64,000 nucleotides of DNA from Chryseobacterium oranimense (GCF_025244725.1 NZ_CP104203.1:806001-870000), one strand, 5' to 3'; numbered from the stretch's first letter, positions 24,609 to 34,834 are shown. Made by a program: numbers and translations. The notes: generated by a model from the sequence alone, not told the origin.

Positions 24609-26849
24609 TTATTCTTGATAAATAGGTATTTCCACATAACTGTCATTGTACCATTTTATTTCCAGCGGTTCACCGGAATCTTTTATGGTCTCGTCACTTA
24701 CATCTTTTCCGGATCCGTAATTGATCTGCCAGGCAGGGGATTTATTTACACCGACCAGTAAGACCAGTTTACTTCCTTTTTCTATCTTTTTACTGATGAA
24801 TATTGAATTTTTTATAGGAATCTGCTCTATCTTTCCTGGTTCAAGGAGCTGGCGTACAGCATTGTCTTTTGCGTAGCTCGCTCTTACGATATGGGTGGAT
24901 AGCAAAAATGTTTTTCCATCAGGCTGTACCTGGTACAAATACAGATCCGTATCAAAATCTTTCTTGTTAATTGAAATATTGAAAAATCCGCCCGGGTTTC
25001 CGCTGATAATAAGGTCTTTATCCAGAACTTCACTTTCAAAGTAAATGGAGTTTGTGACTTTTACACTGTCTGTTTTGCTTACTTTATGATAAGTGTCTTT
25101 TTGATCCCTGTTTTTTAAATCGACAGTTTGTGTAAAGAAGCTTTTATCTTTTGGCTGATTAAAAACTGATGATCCATTTTTGTGGTCCTGAAGATAGAAT
25201 TTAACTGTTGAAGTATGCATATTTTCCAAAGAAGGAACGTGTTTCCATGTATTGGTATTCATGACCTGAAAATTGATCCTGTCTTTTAAAATTTCAGGTT
25301 TTTTACCATTTTTCAGGATATAATCGAACCATGAAAACGCCAGATCATCAATACTTATCCTTGCTGCAGGGTCTATCGGTCTGCCCCCAACATAAGTAAA
25401 TCCGAAACTTTGTGCCCCGCCATGATCATAAGGACCTATCACCAGATAATGATTGGCATTTTTGTTATACTGATGATGGGCTTTAAAGTAGGATAGTGCC
25501 CCAATCTGATCATCATCATAATATCCCGTAGTCGTTAAAATAGGAATATTGATGTTGGCAAAATCCTCCTTGTAAGGAACCATTTTCTGCCAGTATTCAT
25601 CATAACCCGGATGATCCAGCCACCTTTGAAATATTTTGTTGGGCTTCCCGCTTATGGTATCCAGGGCTCTGAATGATTTTCCGCTTTTGTACCATGCGGT
25701 ATTAATGGAATCCCATTTCTTAAAATTATTGAAATCCGCTTCATCAGTAAGCTTATTGTTTGTCACATAATTGATCCACTGCAGCATATAGCTCATGAAA
25801 ATATTGTTTTGGGCAGGGTAGTCTATCCCGATTCCTACAGCAACCTGCGGAACAATGGTTTTTAAGGCAGGATGCAGTTTCTTTACCGCAGCCCATTGGC
25901 TGAAACCTAAGTAACTTCCACCGATCATTCCGACTTTACCATTACTCCAGGGTTGTTTGCTTACCCAGTCGATTACCTCATAAATATCCTGTGATTCATG
26001 CTCAAAAGGATTGTTTTCATCATTGCTGTTTCTTTTGCCACGGGTATTCACAACAGCACCAACATAATTGTAAACGGCGGCTCTTTTCCCGAAATAGGTA
26101 TCGAAAGGTCCTGCATAGATGTTATTGGTAAGAATTACAGGAAGAGGAGATGTATTCTCCTTTTTTCTCACGATGGTAATCGTCAGGGTATTTCCATTTT
26201 TTGTTTTTAAATCCTTTGTTTCAGTGATGAATTTTTCCCTGTCTTTTGCTTCCACCAACTGTGTAATCTGAGGTTTAAGCCTTGAGAAGGTTTTATAATT
26301 CAGATAACTTTTGCATAAAGATAAAGCAGAGCTGTAGTCTATACTGTCCTTGTCTTTTTGTTTGCTGAGGGCTTCATTTAAAAGTTTCCGGCTGTTCTGG
26401 ACGTCTCCGTCCACCGCAGTTCCGAGTTTGGTAATCAGCTTGTCCGAAAGGCTTTCATATTTTTTATTGAATGTTTTTTGAAGAGCATCATGAAAAGATA
26501 TTTTTTCTTTTTCTTCAGTCAGCTTTGCCAGACTGTAAAATTCATAGATAATAAATTTGTTTCCTGCCATATTGTGGTCGGCAAATTCATTCCGGTAATC
26601 TGATAAAGTAGCAATAGACATTTTGTAGTCTTTGGCCAGGAGCTGCAGACGGAAAAGATTATCCGAAAATGCGAGATTGCTTGTTTTTTTTAACTTCAGC
26701 AATGGCGGTTGCGTCATCAGTTTTGTTGCGAGCAGAGGTATTTGTTTATCCAGAATAGCAGAATCAGTTACTGCTGTTTTTGGGAAATAAAATTTTTGTG
26801 CCTGCATCAGGTTTACAAAAATTAATGCTAAAAGTATTCTAATTTTCAT
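24609..26849 (-). CDS. CocE/NonD-family (S15-like) secreted hydrolase
   Basis: 746 residues. Short signal peptide ending at MQAQ (residue 18). A helical N-terminal part (about 20-200) precedes an alpha/beta-hydrolase core beginning near TITIVRKKENTSPLPVIL. The nucleophile serine is in MIGGSYLGFSQW, the acid probably lies in TTGYYDDDQ and the histidine in IGPYDHGG. The C-terminal jelly-roll domain (about 560-745) with YLYQVQPDGKTFLLSTHIVRASY is the PepX_C/CocE domain. It would cleave X-Pro dipeptides, esters or beta-lactam side chains; specificity cannot be told. Likely periplasmic. Confidence 0.87.
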   Translation of the reverse strand: MKIRILLALIFVNLMQAQKFYFPKTAVTDSAILDKQIPLLATKLMTQPPLLKLKKTSNLAFSDNLFRLQLLAKDYKMSIATLSDYRNEFADHNMAGNKFIIYEFYSLAKLTEEKEKISFHDALQKTFNKKYESLSDKLITKLGTAVDGDVQNSRKLLNEALSKQKDKDSIDYSSALSLCKSYLNYKTFSRLKPQITQLVEAKDREKFITETKDLKTKNGNTLTITIVRKKENTSPLPVILTNNIYAGPFDTYFGKRAAVYNYVGAVVNTRGKRNSNDENNPFEHESQDIYEVIDWVSKQPWSNGKVGMIGGSYLGFSQWAAVKKLHPALKTIVPQVAVGIGIDYPAQNNIFMSYMLQWINYVTNNKLTDEADFNNFKKWDSINTAWYKSGKSFRALDTISGKPNKIFQRWLDHPGYDEYWQKMVPYKEDFANINIPILTTTGYYDDDQIGALSYFKAHHQYNKNANHYLVIGPYDHGGAQSFGFTYVGGRPIDPAARISIDDLAFSWFDYILKNGKKPEILKDRINFQVMNTNTWKHVPSLENMHTSTVKFYLQDHKNGSSVFNQPKDKSFFTQTVDLKNRDQKDTYHKVSKTDSVKVTNSIYFESEVLDKDLIISGNPGGFFNISINKKDFDTDLYLYQVQPDGKTFLLSTHIVRASYAKDNAVRQLLEPGKIEQIPIKNSIFISKKIEKGSKLVLLVGVNKSPAWQINYGSGKDVSDETIKDSGEPLEIKWYNDSYVEIPIYQE

Positions 26850-27020
26850 GTAATGGTATGTTTTTAGCTGCTGTAGAATGAGGATTTAATCAAAATATTT
26901 TTTTGATAAATTCTATATTGATATCATTTCTCATATTATGATACTAAAGTAATCATTTTTTATCATCGGATAGTGAAATGTGTTCAATTGGTGTTTTGAG
27001 GTATTAAAACCTTTTAAAAC

Positions 27021-27051
27021 TTGCTTAAACAATAAGTTTTTAATATTTTCG
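27021..27051 (+). promoter_or_regulatory. Candidate promoter of the TPR/outer-membrane operon
   Basis: TTG at 27021-27023 and TATTTTCG at 27044-27051 are separated by 20 bp. The -7 box has one mismatch from TAnnTTTG. A 38-bp leader follows. Confidence 0.45.
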
Positions 27052-27089
27052 TTAACTTATATAGACTAATCTTTTTATTCAGAAAAAGA

Positions 27090-30053
27090 ATGAATTCAAA
27101 AAAAATCCTTCTCTCAGCTGCAGTGCTCTATTTCGGAATTTCCGAAGCGCAACAGTCACAGTACTTTACACAGAAAGAAAATTACAGGTTCAATCTCGCC
27201 GAAAATCTTTATCAGACTAAAATATACAATGCTTCCCAGTTCGAATATGCAAGACAGTATTTCTATAACCAGAATCTGTCCAAATCGAGGAAAGAAGCGG
27301 CGCAGTTTTTTGATAATGTGATCGGGGTGATTCTGCAGAAAAACCATGCAGAGGAAGGATTAACGGCCTTCATGAAAGAATATCCGAATTCAGCCTATTT
27401 TGCCCAGGCCAATCTTCCTTTGGCAGATTATTATCTGGCTAAAAAAGATTTCGAAAAAGCATTGGAGACGCTGAAAAAAGTAAATCAGTATCAGCTTTCC
27501 AAAGAAGAAAATACACAGTATATTCTGAAGCTGGGCTATGCCAAATTTATGATGGGCGATACCAAAGGCGCTACAGATGCTTTGGAGGAAGCCTATAAAA
27601 CTGCAGATGAATCTCAGAAAGGAGATATTGCCTATATGCTGGGCCATCTTTACTATTCAAACAGGCAGAGTGATAAAGCTTTCCAGTATTTTGATTCTGT
27701 GAAAGACCAGCCGAAATTCTCCAAGCTTGTGCGTCCTTATTATGTACAGATGTACTATAATGATAAGAACTATGATCAGGCCATTACCGAAGGAACGGCA
27801 CTTCTGAATGAGGATATTTCAGATGCCTATAAAGCGGAAGTTCATAAGATCATCGGGGAAAGTTATTTCATGAAGAATGATTACAATTCAGCGTATCCTC
27901 ATTTGAAAGATTATCTGAACGTACAGCAGAATCCTTCTGAAAATGACCTTTATGAAATGGGATTTGTAGCCGCTCAGCTGAAAAAATATGATGAAGCGGT
28001 TTCTTACTATAATCAACTTATTAACAGTAATTCAGCGCTGGCCCAGAATGCTTACTATCAGTTGGGAAATGCCTATCTGGCAGTAGATAAAAAGCAGGAA
28101 GCCCTTTCGGCATTCCGTTCTTCTTACCAGATGGATTATGATGCCAAAGTTAAAAAACTGTCGCATGAGCAGTATGCCAAACTGAGCTATGATATCGGGA
28201 ATCCGTTTGAAAGCCCTTCTGGAGTGATTCAGAGCTATATCAACAACAATCCGAATGATGCAAATGGACCGGAAATGAGATCGCTTCTTGTGAAGTCTTA
28301 CTTGTATTCCGGGAATTATAAAGAAACTCTTAACGCCATCGACAGGCTTAAAGATTCTACCCCTGAAATCAATAAAGTAGATCAGGAGGTTTCCTACTTA
28401 CTGGGTACAGAGGAATTTAACAAAGGAAATTATGACGAAGCGGAAACCTACTTCCTGAGAAGTTTGGGGTTCAATATCAATAAAGAATTTTACAACAGGG
28501 CACTGTATTGGTTAGGACAGGTATATTACCAGAAAGGAAATTATCCGTCTGCCATTACCCGTTACGAAAAACTGCTTAATGAAAATTTCCCTGAAAAACA
28601 GCAATTGCCTTATGATCTGGGCTACGCTTATTTCAAATCCAAGAAATTCGATCAGGCGCAGACTTATTTCAAGCAGTACCTGAGCAATCCTAAGCCTGAA
28701 TTTAAGAATGATGCAGAACTTCGTCTGGCAGATATCCACTATGCCAACAATGACCTGAACGAGGCTATTGCGATCTACGATAAGAATGAAGATGCCACAG
28801 ATTATACTTTATATCAGAAAGCAATGGCATTAGGGTTTAAAGGAGATACACAGGCGAAAATCAACAATTTAAAAAATCTTTTATCCAAATATCCAGATTC
28901 CGAATATTATGACGATGCTCAGTACGAAATGGGAACGGCATATGCAGACCAGGATGATTTCGCGAACTCCAATGATGCTTTTGCCAAAGTGATCAAAACA
29001 TCTTCGGATAAAGATCTTGTCGCTAATGCATCCATTTACAGAGCACAAAATTATATTGATCAGAATCAGGCTGACAAAGCGCTTTCTGAGCTTAAATCTT
29101 TAGGAGAGCAATATAAAAATACGGCTTATGCTGAAAAAATTGTTCAGGCTGCAAAACCTATCTTCACAAAGAATGGTGATGTTTCAGGATATGAAAGTTT
29201 TGCGAGAAATATAGGAGTAAATGTAGATGCCTCTGAAATTGATGAAATCAATCTTTCCACCGGAAAACAGTATTTCACTAAGAAAGATTACAAAAATGCT
29301 ATTTCTTACTACGAAAAATATTTAACGCAGAATCCTACAGGAGAAGGCCTTTATCAGGCTAAATACGAACTGGGAGAAAGCTACTACCAAACGAATAATT
29401 CTACGAAAGCACTTCTTGTACTGCAGGAAGTGGCAGCTGTACAGAACGACTATCAGGATGATGCACAGACCCGTCTTGCGCAGATCTTTACATCACAAGG
29501 CAATACGGCAGAAGCTAAAAAATATCTTGAGAACATCAGAAACTCTTCTGATATCAACATTAAGAACTACGCCAATGTGGAGCTGATGAAGATATATGCC
29601 GGTGAGAAAAATTTCTCTGAAGCTGAGAAATTAGCCAACGCAGTTATTGCCAACTCTAAAAACTCAGCTGCGGTTATTGAAACAGCGAAAGTAATTAAAG
29701 CAAGAAGCCTGATGAATTCAGGGAAAGACAAAGACGCCCAGTCGGCTTATACTTCTCTTGAAAAATCATCCAACACATCGGTTGCAGCAGAGGCGTTGTA
29801 TGCCAAAGCTTATTATCAGAACAAAGGAAAGGCATTCAAATCCTCGAACGAGACTATCTTTAAACTGGCCAATAATTATGCTTCGGAAGATTACTGGGGA
29901 GCAAAAGCTCTGGTGCTGATGGCTAAAAACTATATAGGACTGAAGGACAATTACCAAGCAAGTTATACCTGCGACCAGATCATCGAGAATTATAAAGATT
30001 TCCCGGAAATTGTAGCAGAAGCAAAAGAGGTTAAAAAGCAGATTAAAAAGTAA
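27090..30053 (+). CDS. Large periplasmic tetratricopeptide-repeat protein
   Basis: 987 residues with a signal peptide ending near SEAQ (residue 20) and then almost nothing but TPR-type helical hairpins, about 24 units. Typical repeats contain YxxGxxYxxxxxYxxAxxxF patterns, for example ALYWLGQVYYQKGNYPSAITRYEKLL in the centre and KQYFTKKDYKNAISYYEKYL near 720-740. It is a protein-protein scaffold, probably in the periplasm or attached to the outer membrane. The gene for a plugless outer-membrane barrel follows after 83 bp, which suggests a joint envelope function, but none can be named. Confidence 0.85.
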   Translation: MNSKKILLSAAVLYFGISEAQQSQYFTQKENYRFNLAENLYQTKIYNASQFEYARQYFYNQNLSKSRKEAAQFFDNVIGVILQKNHAEEGLTAFMKEYPNSAYFAQANLPLADYYLAKKDFEKALETLKKVNQYQLSKEENTQYILKLGYAKFMMGDTKGATDALEEAYKTADESQKGDIAYMLGHLYYSNRQSDKAFQYFDSVKDQPKFSKLVRPYYVQMYYNDKNYDQAITEGTALLNEDISDAYKAEVHKIIGESYFMKNDYNSAYPHLKDYLNVQQNPSENDLYEMGFVAAQLKKYDEAVSYYNQLINSNSALAQNAYYQLGNAYLAVDKKQEALSAFRSSYQMDYDAKVKKLSHEQYAKLSYDIGNPFESPSGVIQSYINNNPNDANGPEMRSLLVKSYLYSGNYKETLNAIDRLKDSTPEINKVDQEVSYLLGTEEFNKGNYDEAETYFLRSLGFNINKEFYNRALYWLGQVYYQKGNYPSAITRYEKLLNENFPEKQQLPYDLGYAYFKSKKFDQAQTYFKQYLSNPKPEFKNDAELRLADIHYANNDLNEAIAIYDKNEDATDYTLYQKAMALGFKGDTQAKINNLKNLLSKYPDSEYYDDAQYEMGTAYADQDDFANSNDAFAKVIKTSSDKDLVANASIYRAQNYIDQNQADKALSELKSLGEQYKNTAYAEKIVQAAKPIFTKNGDVSGYESFARNIGVNVDASEIDEINLSTGKQYFTKKDYKNAISYYEKYLTQNPTGEGLYQAKYELGESYYQTNNSTKALLVLQEVAAVQNDYQDDAQTRLAQIFTSQGNTAEAKKYLENIRNSSDINIKNYANVELMKIYAGEKNFSEAEKLANAVIANSKNSAAVIETAKVIKARSLMNSGKDKDAQSAYTSLEKSSNTSVAAEALYAKAYYQNKGKAFKSSNETIFKLANNYASEDYWGAKALVLMAKNYIGLKDNYQASYTCDQIIENYKDFPEIVAEAKEVKKQIKK

Positions 30054-30136
30054 ATGTACTACTGTATTCATGTACAAATGTATTCATGCAGAAATCATTA
30101 ATACGTTTTACTTAAATACTTAAATACAAAAGAAAA

Positions 30137-31906
30137 ATGAACAGAAAAATTCAATTTTTATCCATATTATTTTTAGGGTTTTCGCAGTTTGCGTTTGCCC
30201 AGATCAAGGAGGAGAAACTGATTCTTAACAAGAAGCGGGAACCGGAAGTAAAGAAGATCGAGAAGAAGAAAACCTCCGTGGAGACTATCAAAAACTATCC
30301 GCCGGAAGAGAAATCCCAGAATCCTGTAAAATATACCATTACGGATGTACCTGCGGTTTCAGATTTTAAGACTTCAACCATTCAGGGACAGGATGTGACC
30401 CCGAAATTTGAAGGTACGGCTCAAAATAATTACCTGCAGTTTGGAATGGGCAACTTCGGAAAAATTCTGGCAGATGCCAATGTATCCAAAACGCTTGACA
30501 ACAAGCTGGAAGTAGGCGCAGATTTCCATTTCCTTTCCACTTTGGGACTGAAAAAGGAATATGCGTGGGATTCCAAACAGAGCTCTACAGCAATCGGTGC
30601 TTACTTAAATTCATATGGTGAAAAAGGGAAATTCAACCTGAACGCACAGTATGGACTGGATAATAACAGATATTACGGAATTTATGCCCTAGAACCTGCC
30701 GCAGATGTAGATTTGAAGCAGAGAGTGAATCAGTTTAAGGTAAACGGATATTATGATTTTTATTCCAATGAGATTTTAAATGATGTAAGGGTAAAATCTT
30801 CTTTCCTGAAAGATCATTTTGATGCCCAGGAAAACCAGGTTTCCATTTTGGCAAACCTTTCGAAACATGCCGTGGAGATCGGAAAATCAGGAATCAATTT
30901 AAATGCAGACCTTGGAGTAGGAATAGAAGCTGTGAAATCGGAGTTTGCCATCAGGGATAAAAATTCATCCAACTTCTTCAATACTACCTTAGATCCGAAA
31001 GTGACTTTCAGAAAAGGAGATTCCTATTTAATGCTGGGATCTACATTTTCTTTCCTGAATGCTAAAAATTCCAATGATGTCATCGGAGGAGAAGTGAAAA
31101 ATAATAAGACTTATTGGTTTCCACAGGCTGAATTCCAGTTTGCCGCTGCCAAAGAATTCAAATTCTACGGAGGGGTAGACGGTGGTTTAAAGCTTAATAC
31201 ATACGGAGATCTTTTGCAGGCGAATCCATTCATTGTTTCTGACCAGTTTTTAACCCCTACAGAGACTAAATATCATTTTTACGCAGGTTTGAGAGGTGAC
31301 ATTGATGAAACTTTCAAATACGACTTCTCAGCAGGCTATGGAAAGATCAACAATATCATGTTCTTCCAGGCGAATAACCTGTTCGATAATACCTACACTC
31401 TGAACCGTTCTGCCTATAATTTTGCCAATACATTCTCTGCGGTATACGATGACGGAAATGTGAGCGACATTAAAGGTAGCGTACAGTATTTTCCTCTTGA
31501 AAACCTGACCCTGGACGCAGAATTAAAGTTTACAAAATACGATCTTAAAAATTACAAGGATATTTATAACGTTCCTTTGTTTAATGCAAGTATCGGGGCG
31601 AAATATACCATGCTGGATAAAAAACTATTGTTAGGGTTCAAAGGAATCTTCGCGAGTGATAGAACGACGAATTCTTTTGCCATTGAAGGAGTTGCCAATC
31701 CGGATATGATGTACCAGTCTACAGAAAACAGGAATGATAAAGTAGGAGGATATGCAGATTTAAACCTTTCTGCAGAATATAAGTTCCATAAGAACTTCAG
31801 TATTTTTGCCATAGGAAATAACCTTCTGAACTCGAATTACCAGACGTACAAAGGTTATAAAGTACTTGGTGCACAGATTCTGGGAGGAGTGAAAATTACT
31901 TTCTAA
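30137..31906 (+). CDS. TonB-dependent-receptor-like outer-membrane beta-barrel without plug
   Basis: 589 residues. Signal peptide ends at AFAQ (residue 21). A Lys/Glu-rich periplasmic stretch (about 22-60, KKREPEVKKIEKKKTSVE) is followed by a segment ATP-independent in character and then alternating hydrophobic strands to the C-terminus, ending in KITF, a barrel-assembly type last strand. The sequence resembles the barrel half of TonB-dependent receptors, but there is no carboxypeptidase-like domain or recognisable plug. It is the second gene after the TPR protein and is followed by a terminator. Substrate unknown. Confidence 0.75.
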   Translation: MNRKIQFLSILFLGFSQFAFAQIKEEKLILNKKREPEVKKIEKKKTSVETIKNYPPEEKSQNPVKYTITDVPAVSDFKTSTIQGQDVTPKFEGTAQNNYLQFGMGNFGKILADANVSKTLDNKLEVGADFHFLSTLGLKKEYAWDSKQSSTAIGAYLNSYGEKGKFNLNAQYGLDNNRYYGIYALEPAADVDLKQRVNQFKVNGYYDFYSNEILNDVRVKSSFLKDHFDAQENQVSILANLSKHAVEIGKSGINLNADLGVGIEAVKSEFAIRDKNSSNFFNTTLDPKVTFRKGDSYLMLGSTFSFLNAKNSNDVIGGEVKNNKTYWFPQAEFQFAAAKEFKFYGGVDGGLKLNTYGDLLQANPFIVSDQFLTPTETKYHFYAGLRGDIDETFKYDFSAGYGKINNIMFFQANNLFDNTYTLNRSAYNFANTFSAVYDDGNVSDIKGSVQYFPLENLTLDAELKFTKYDLKNYKDIYNVPLFNASIGAKYTMLDKKLLLGFKGIFASDRTTNSFAIEGVANPDMMYQSTENRNDKVGGYADLNLSAEYKFHKNFSIFAIGNNLLNSNYQTYKGYKVLGAQILGGVKITF

Positions 31907-31931
31907 ACTTTAAGATCTTTCAACAAAATAG

Positions 31932-31965
31932 AAGCCTTACATTATTCGATGTAAGGCTTTTTTAA
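31932..31965 (+). terminator. Terminator of the TPR/outer-membrane operon
   Basis: AAGCCTTACAT pairs perfectly with ATGTAAGGCTT around six bases, then TTTTT. Confidence 0.88.
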
Positions 31966-31986
31966 AGGCTTAAATATTTCTGTCCA

Positions 31987-33081
31987 TTATTTGTCTGTAG
32001 CAGTGGGCAGGACATCATTCAATAAGGTTACCAGCATTTTTCCCGGCTCTTCCCAGGGAATCAGATGGGCGGAATTCTCAAACCAGATTCCTTTTTTAGC
32101 AGGGGCTTTTACATTCTGAAGCCATGTATTGGTAGGTTCCGAAGGCGTTGTGTAATCGTGACGTCCCATGAACATAAATACAGGAATAGGGAAGTTCTTT
32201 ATGCCTTTAAAATCGACATTTAAAAATTCAGGAAGGAGTTTTCCTAAGGTGAAAAGGCTTCCTGCACCAAGGGCATCGAGGTCCTTTTCTGAATATTCCG
32301 AGAAGAGCAGAGGTGCCTGAAAATAATACCTTGAGCTATTTCTGAATGCCGTAAGGCCACCATAATATTGCGGCCATTTTCTTGCAATGATAATTCTTTC
32401 TCTTGTTATCGGCTGATTTCCCGGATAAGGTGAAATAGATTTCAATTCTTTTATAGCCGTTTCATTTTTTAAACGGGCAGCTTCTTTTAAGGCATATTCC
32501 ACACTCAAACGTTCATTGTCTCTGGTATTGATGATCTGTCCGATACCGACATACGAATAGAACAAATCAGGCCTTTTCAAAGCCGCATTCATAGAGACGA
32601 TAGTTCCCCAGCTGTGACCCATTAATATCACTTTTTTCTTTTTGTATTTTTTCTTAATGTATTCGGCCAATTCAATAGCGTCTTTTACATATTGGTCAAT
32701 ATGGATGGTATTCCCTAAATTAACGGTATCATTGATTGCATAAGTTTTTCCTGCCGCCCTCTGATCATAGTTCACTACTGTAAAATATTCCTCAACAGGT
32801 CTCTGAAACATCCACATGACCGGACTGAGAGGTGAAGCCGGACCACCATGGATGAACAGGATAATCGGATTTTCTTTATTCTGGCCTCTTACATATACCT
32901 GTTGTTTTATATTTCCTATAGTGACTGGATAGCTTTCCTGAATGCCATTGGGCGAAACTATGGAGTCGAGGTCTCTGATGATTTCTTTAGATTTAGCATA
33001 CTCATCATTAGGGGCCTTATTCTGGGCGAAAAATGTGACTGTCCAGAAAAATAAAAAAGCTGATAATATTTGATTCCTCAT
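31987..33081 (-). CDS. Secreted alpha/beta hydrolase, prolyl iminopeptidase-like (S33)
   Basis: 364 residues with a signal peptide ending at FFAQ (residue 19). The alpha/beta-hydrolase core starts at ENPIILFIHGGPASP (oxyanion HGGP), continues with VVNYDQRAAGKTY, and has the nucleophile in MGHSWGT. The acid is likely in FMFMGRHDYTTP and the histidine in ENSAHLIPWEEP. The HGGP plus DQRGxG-type signature is that of proline iminopeptidases, so removal of N-terminal proline or a related peptide reaction in the periplasm is probable. Minus strand, no close partner. Confidence 0.87.
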   Translation of the reverse strand: MRNQILSAFLFFWTVTFFAQNKAPNDEYAKSKEIIRDLDSIVSPNGIQESYPVTIGNIKQQVYVRGQNKENPIILFIHGGPASPLSPVMWMFQRPVEEYFTVVNYDQRAAGKTYAINDTVNLGNTIHIDQYVKDAIELAEYIKKKYKKKKVILMGHSWGTIVSMNAALKRPDLFYSYVGIGQIINTRDNERLSVEYALKEAARLKNETAIKELKSISPYPGNQPITRERIIIARKWPQYYGGLTAFRNSSRYYFQAPLLFSEYSEKDLDALGAGSLFTLGKLLPEFLNVDFKGIKNFPIPVFMFMGRHDYTTPSEPTNTWLQNVKAPAKKGIWFENSAHLIPWEEPGKMLVTLLNDVLPTATDK

Positions 33082-33282
33082 AATTTTATGACCTGTAAAT
33101 TCTACAATATGTTTTTCTATAAGTCCGGAATTTATTTTGATTGTTACGTATGCTTCTTTAATTAACTGAATTTTAACTATTTGTCACTGTCCCTGGCTTT
33201 TGTAGAATTTTGAGGCAGATGGGCTGTAAATGATTTTTGGAATTTAACTTTTAGCAGGCTTTATAAATTGTAAAAAAATCAG

Positions 33283-33290
33283 TATTTTCG
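33283..33290 (+). promoter_or_regulatory. Candidate promoter -7 box of tRNA-Arg
   Basis: TATTTTCG, the same one-mismatch variant as at 27044, lies about 57 bp upstream of the tRNA and is followed by CACTCGG. Confidence 0.4.
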
Positions 33291-33347
33291 CACTCGGAAT
33301 CATAGCAACGGTATTGAGATTGCTCATTATTTAGTGCTAATGAATAC

Positions 33348-33419
33348 GGCTGCATAGTTTAATGGATAGAACTTCGGATTTCGGCTCCGACAGTGAGGGT
33401 TCGAATCCTTCTGCGGTCA
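33348..33419 (+). tRNA. tRNA-Arg (anticodon TCG)
   Basis: A full cloverleaf can be folded. The acceptor stem pairs GGCTGCA with TGCGGTC (two G-U pairs) with discriminator A33419. The D arm is TAGTTTAATGGATAGAAC. The anticodon stem TCGGA/TCCGA encloses loop TTTCGGC with anticodon TCG, and the T arm is GAGGG-TTCGAAT-CCTTC. CCA is not encoded. It decodes CGA and, with wobble, other CGN arginine codons. The ORF that runs through it (33362-33613) is spurious. Confidence 0.95.
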
Positions 33420-33421
33420 CA

Positions 33422-33455
33422 AATCGCCTCTATTTAAGGGGCGATTTTATTATTT
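33422..33455 (+). terminator. Terminator directly after tRNA-Arg
   Basis: AATCGCC pairs with GGCGATT around a short AT loop and is followed by TTATTATTT. It begins 3 bp after the tRNA. Confidence 0.75.
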
Positions 33456-33573
33456 GCCCGAACATCCCGGGTAACTATTTTATTCTAAATTTCATCCTGT
33501 CCCTTTCTAAAAATCATTTACTCATCTTTGCCTTATCGCTCCCATATAAAATGAATGATAAATGTATAAATAA

Positions 33574-33614
33574 GCAAACCCCAACTCATAAGTTTAGGAA
33601 TTGGGGTTTTTAAA
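33574..33614. terminator. Hairpin terminator downstream of SDR gene
   Basis: AAACCCCAA (33576-33584) pairs with TTGGGGTTT (33601-33609), followed by Ts on the plus strand. On the minus strand it lies 19 bp past the SDR stop, though its poly-T is weaker there. Confidence 0.65.
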
Positions 33615-33632
33615 AATATGTGTTAGGAGATT

Positions 33633-34463
33633 CTAATTTCCCTGTGCAGAAGCAGCTACATCCTGCCATTCTTGCCATTCTTTTAAGCGTTTGTCATATT
33701 CTCCTTTTGTCCAGGCTAAATTGCCACTTCCAAGGAAAAAACGAAGCGGTGGATTTGGAGAATCAACCATTTTGAAAAGTGCATCCGGTGTTGCATCCGG
33801 ATTTCCACGTTGGTGATTTTTCATTTGTTCTAAAAAGCCATTTTTGAAATCGGTGTAAATATCCAGGCCTTTAAACAGGTCCGGCATTTGGCCGCTTCCA
33901 AATTCGGTAGCGTAAGCGCCAGGCTCTATAATTGTAACTTTAATTCCGAATTGTGCAATTTCCATTGCCAAACTTTCGTGGATAGCTTCAAAAGCCCATT
34001 TAGAAGAACAGTAATATCCTATAATAGGCATTGTAACATGGCCTAAATTACTGGAAGTTCCCAAAATATGACCATAACCTTGCTTGCGCAAATGCGGAAG
34101 TGCCGCTTTTATCACAAACAAAGGTCCTATTACATTAGTTTCATAAAGGGCACGAATATCTTCTGCATTGCCGTCTTCAATTGTTGAAACCATTGAAAAT
34201 CCTGCATTATTCAGTACAATATCAATTTCTCCAAAATGTGCAAAAGCTTTATCTATAGCTGTTTTTGCTTGTTCTGCATTGGTAACGTCAAGTTCCAAAG
34301 TGAGTACATTATCACCATATTTTTCTTTCAGATCGGCAATGCTCGAAAGAGTTCTTGCAGTTGCGGCAACTTTGTCGCCACGTTTTAGCGCAGCTTCTGT
34401 CCAGATACGTCCAAATCCACGGGAAGCACCAGTTATAAACCAGGTTTTGTTTGTTTTTTCCAT
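33633..34463 (-). CDS. SDR family NAD(P)-dependent oxidoreductase
   Basis: 276 residues from MEKTNKTWFITGASRGFG. The glycine motif TGASRGFG is at about 10-17, NNAG near residue 85, and catalytic YxxxK as YCSSK at about 150. The C-terminal 60 residues are variable and end with a Trp-rich helix (EWQEWQDVAASA). It belongs to the classical SDRs resembling oxidoreductases annotated as YusZ/retinol dehydrogenase-like; the substrate is unknown. The frame extends ten codons upstream to 34493 (MKNKTNKKFK), less likely as the start. Confidence 0.85.
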   Translation of the reverse strand: MEKTNKTWFITGASRGFGRIWTEAALKRGDKVAATARTLSSIADLKEKYGDNVLTLELDVTNAEQAKTAIDKAFAHFGEIDIVLNNAGFSMVSTIEDGNAEDIRALYETNVIGPLFVIKAALPHLRKQGYGHILGTSSNLGHVTMPIIGYYCSSKWAFEAIHESLAMEIAQFGIKVTIIEPGAYATEFGSGQMPDLFKGLDIYTDFKNGFLEQMKNHQRGNPDATPDALFKMVDSPNPPLRFFLGSGNLAWTKGEYDKRLKEWQEWQDVAASAQGN

Positions 34464-34704
34464 TTTAAATTTTTTGTTTGTTTTGTTTTTCAAATTCGCA
34501 GGAATATTCTGCTCAGAATAAAAGACGATTTAAAAATGATTTTACTTTTTTGGGTAAGTTTTCTTTCTTGTGATTTATAATTGATCTTCAAAACTCTATG
34601 CAATTACACAAGAATAATTTTCCAATTTAATACTTGCTGTTCAATTTCAAATTTATATCATACTAGAATTAATATGCTGAAATTTAATTCCTTGTATTGT
34701 GACG

Positions 34705-34712
34705 TATGTTTG
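34705..34712 (+). promoter_or_regulatory. Promoter -7 box of candidate small RNA A
   Basis: TATGTTTG matches TAnnTTTG exactly and lies about 90 bp upstream of the terminator-like hairpin at 34804-34833, with no plausible gene between. Confidence 0.45.
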
Positions 34713-34717
34713 AGGTA

Positions 34718-34834
34718 GTAGCCCTTAGTTTAATATTGATATCTTTATCAGGTAATACTATTTTTTCAATCTTTAATGTTTGAAAAATGTTTGCGTGTAA
34801 TGGCAGGGGGGAGAAGATATACCTCTGGTTTTTC
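34718..34834 (+). ncRNA. Candidate small RNA A (paired with copy B at 38324)
   Basis: A roughly 115-base segment between a TAnnTTTG box and a hairpin (CAGGGGG with ACCTCTG) followed by GTTTTT. It is homologous to 38324-38442: both share TTTRTCAGG, a T-rich middle, AAAARTGTTTGYGTxxTAATGGCAGGGGG and the terminal hairpin, whose stem sequence differs while still pairing. No conserved reading frame was found. The remaining leader of the 35120 gene lies downstream. Could alternatively be an attenuated leader. Confidence 0.45.

Noticed and set aside
33362-33613. 83-codon frame starting within the tRNA
   Set aside because: It runs through tRNA-Arg and two hairpin terminators, so it is a chance frame.
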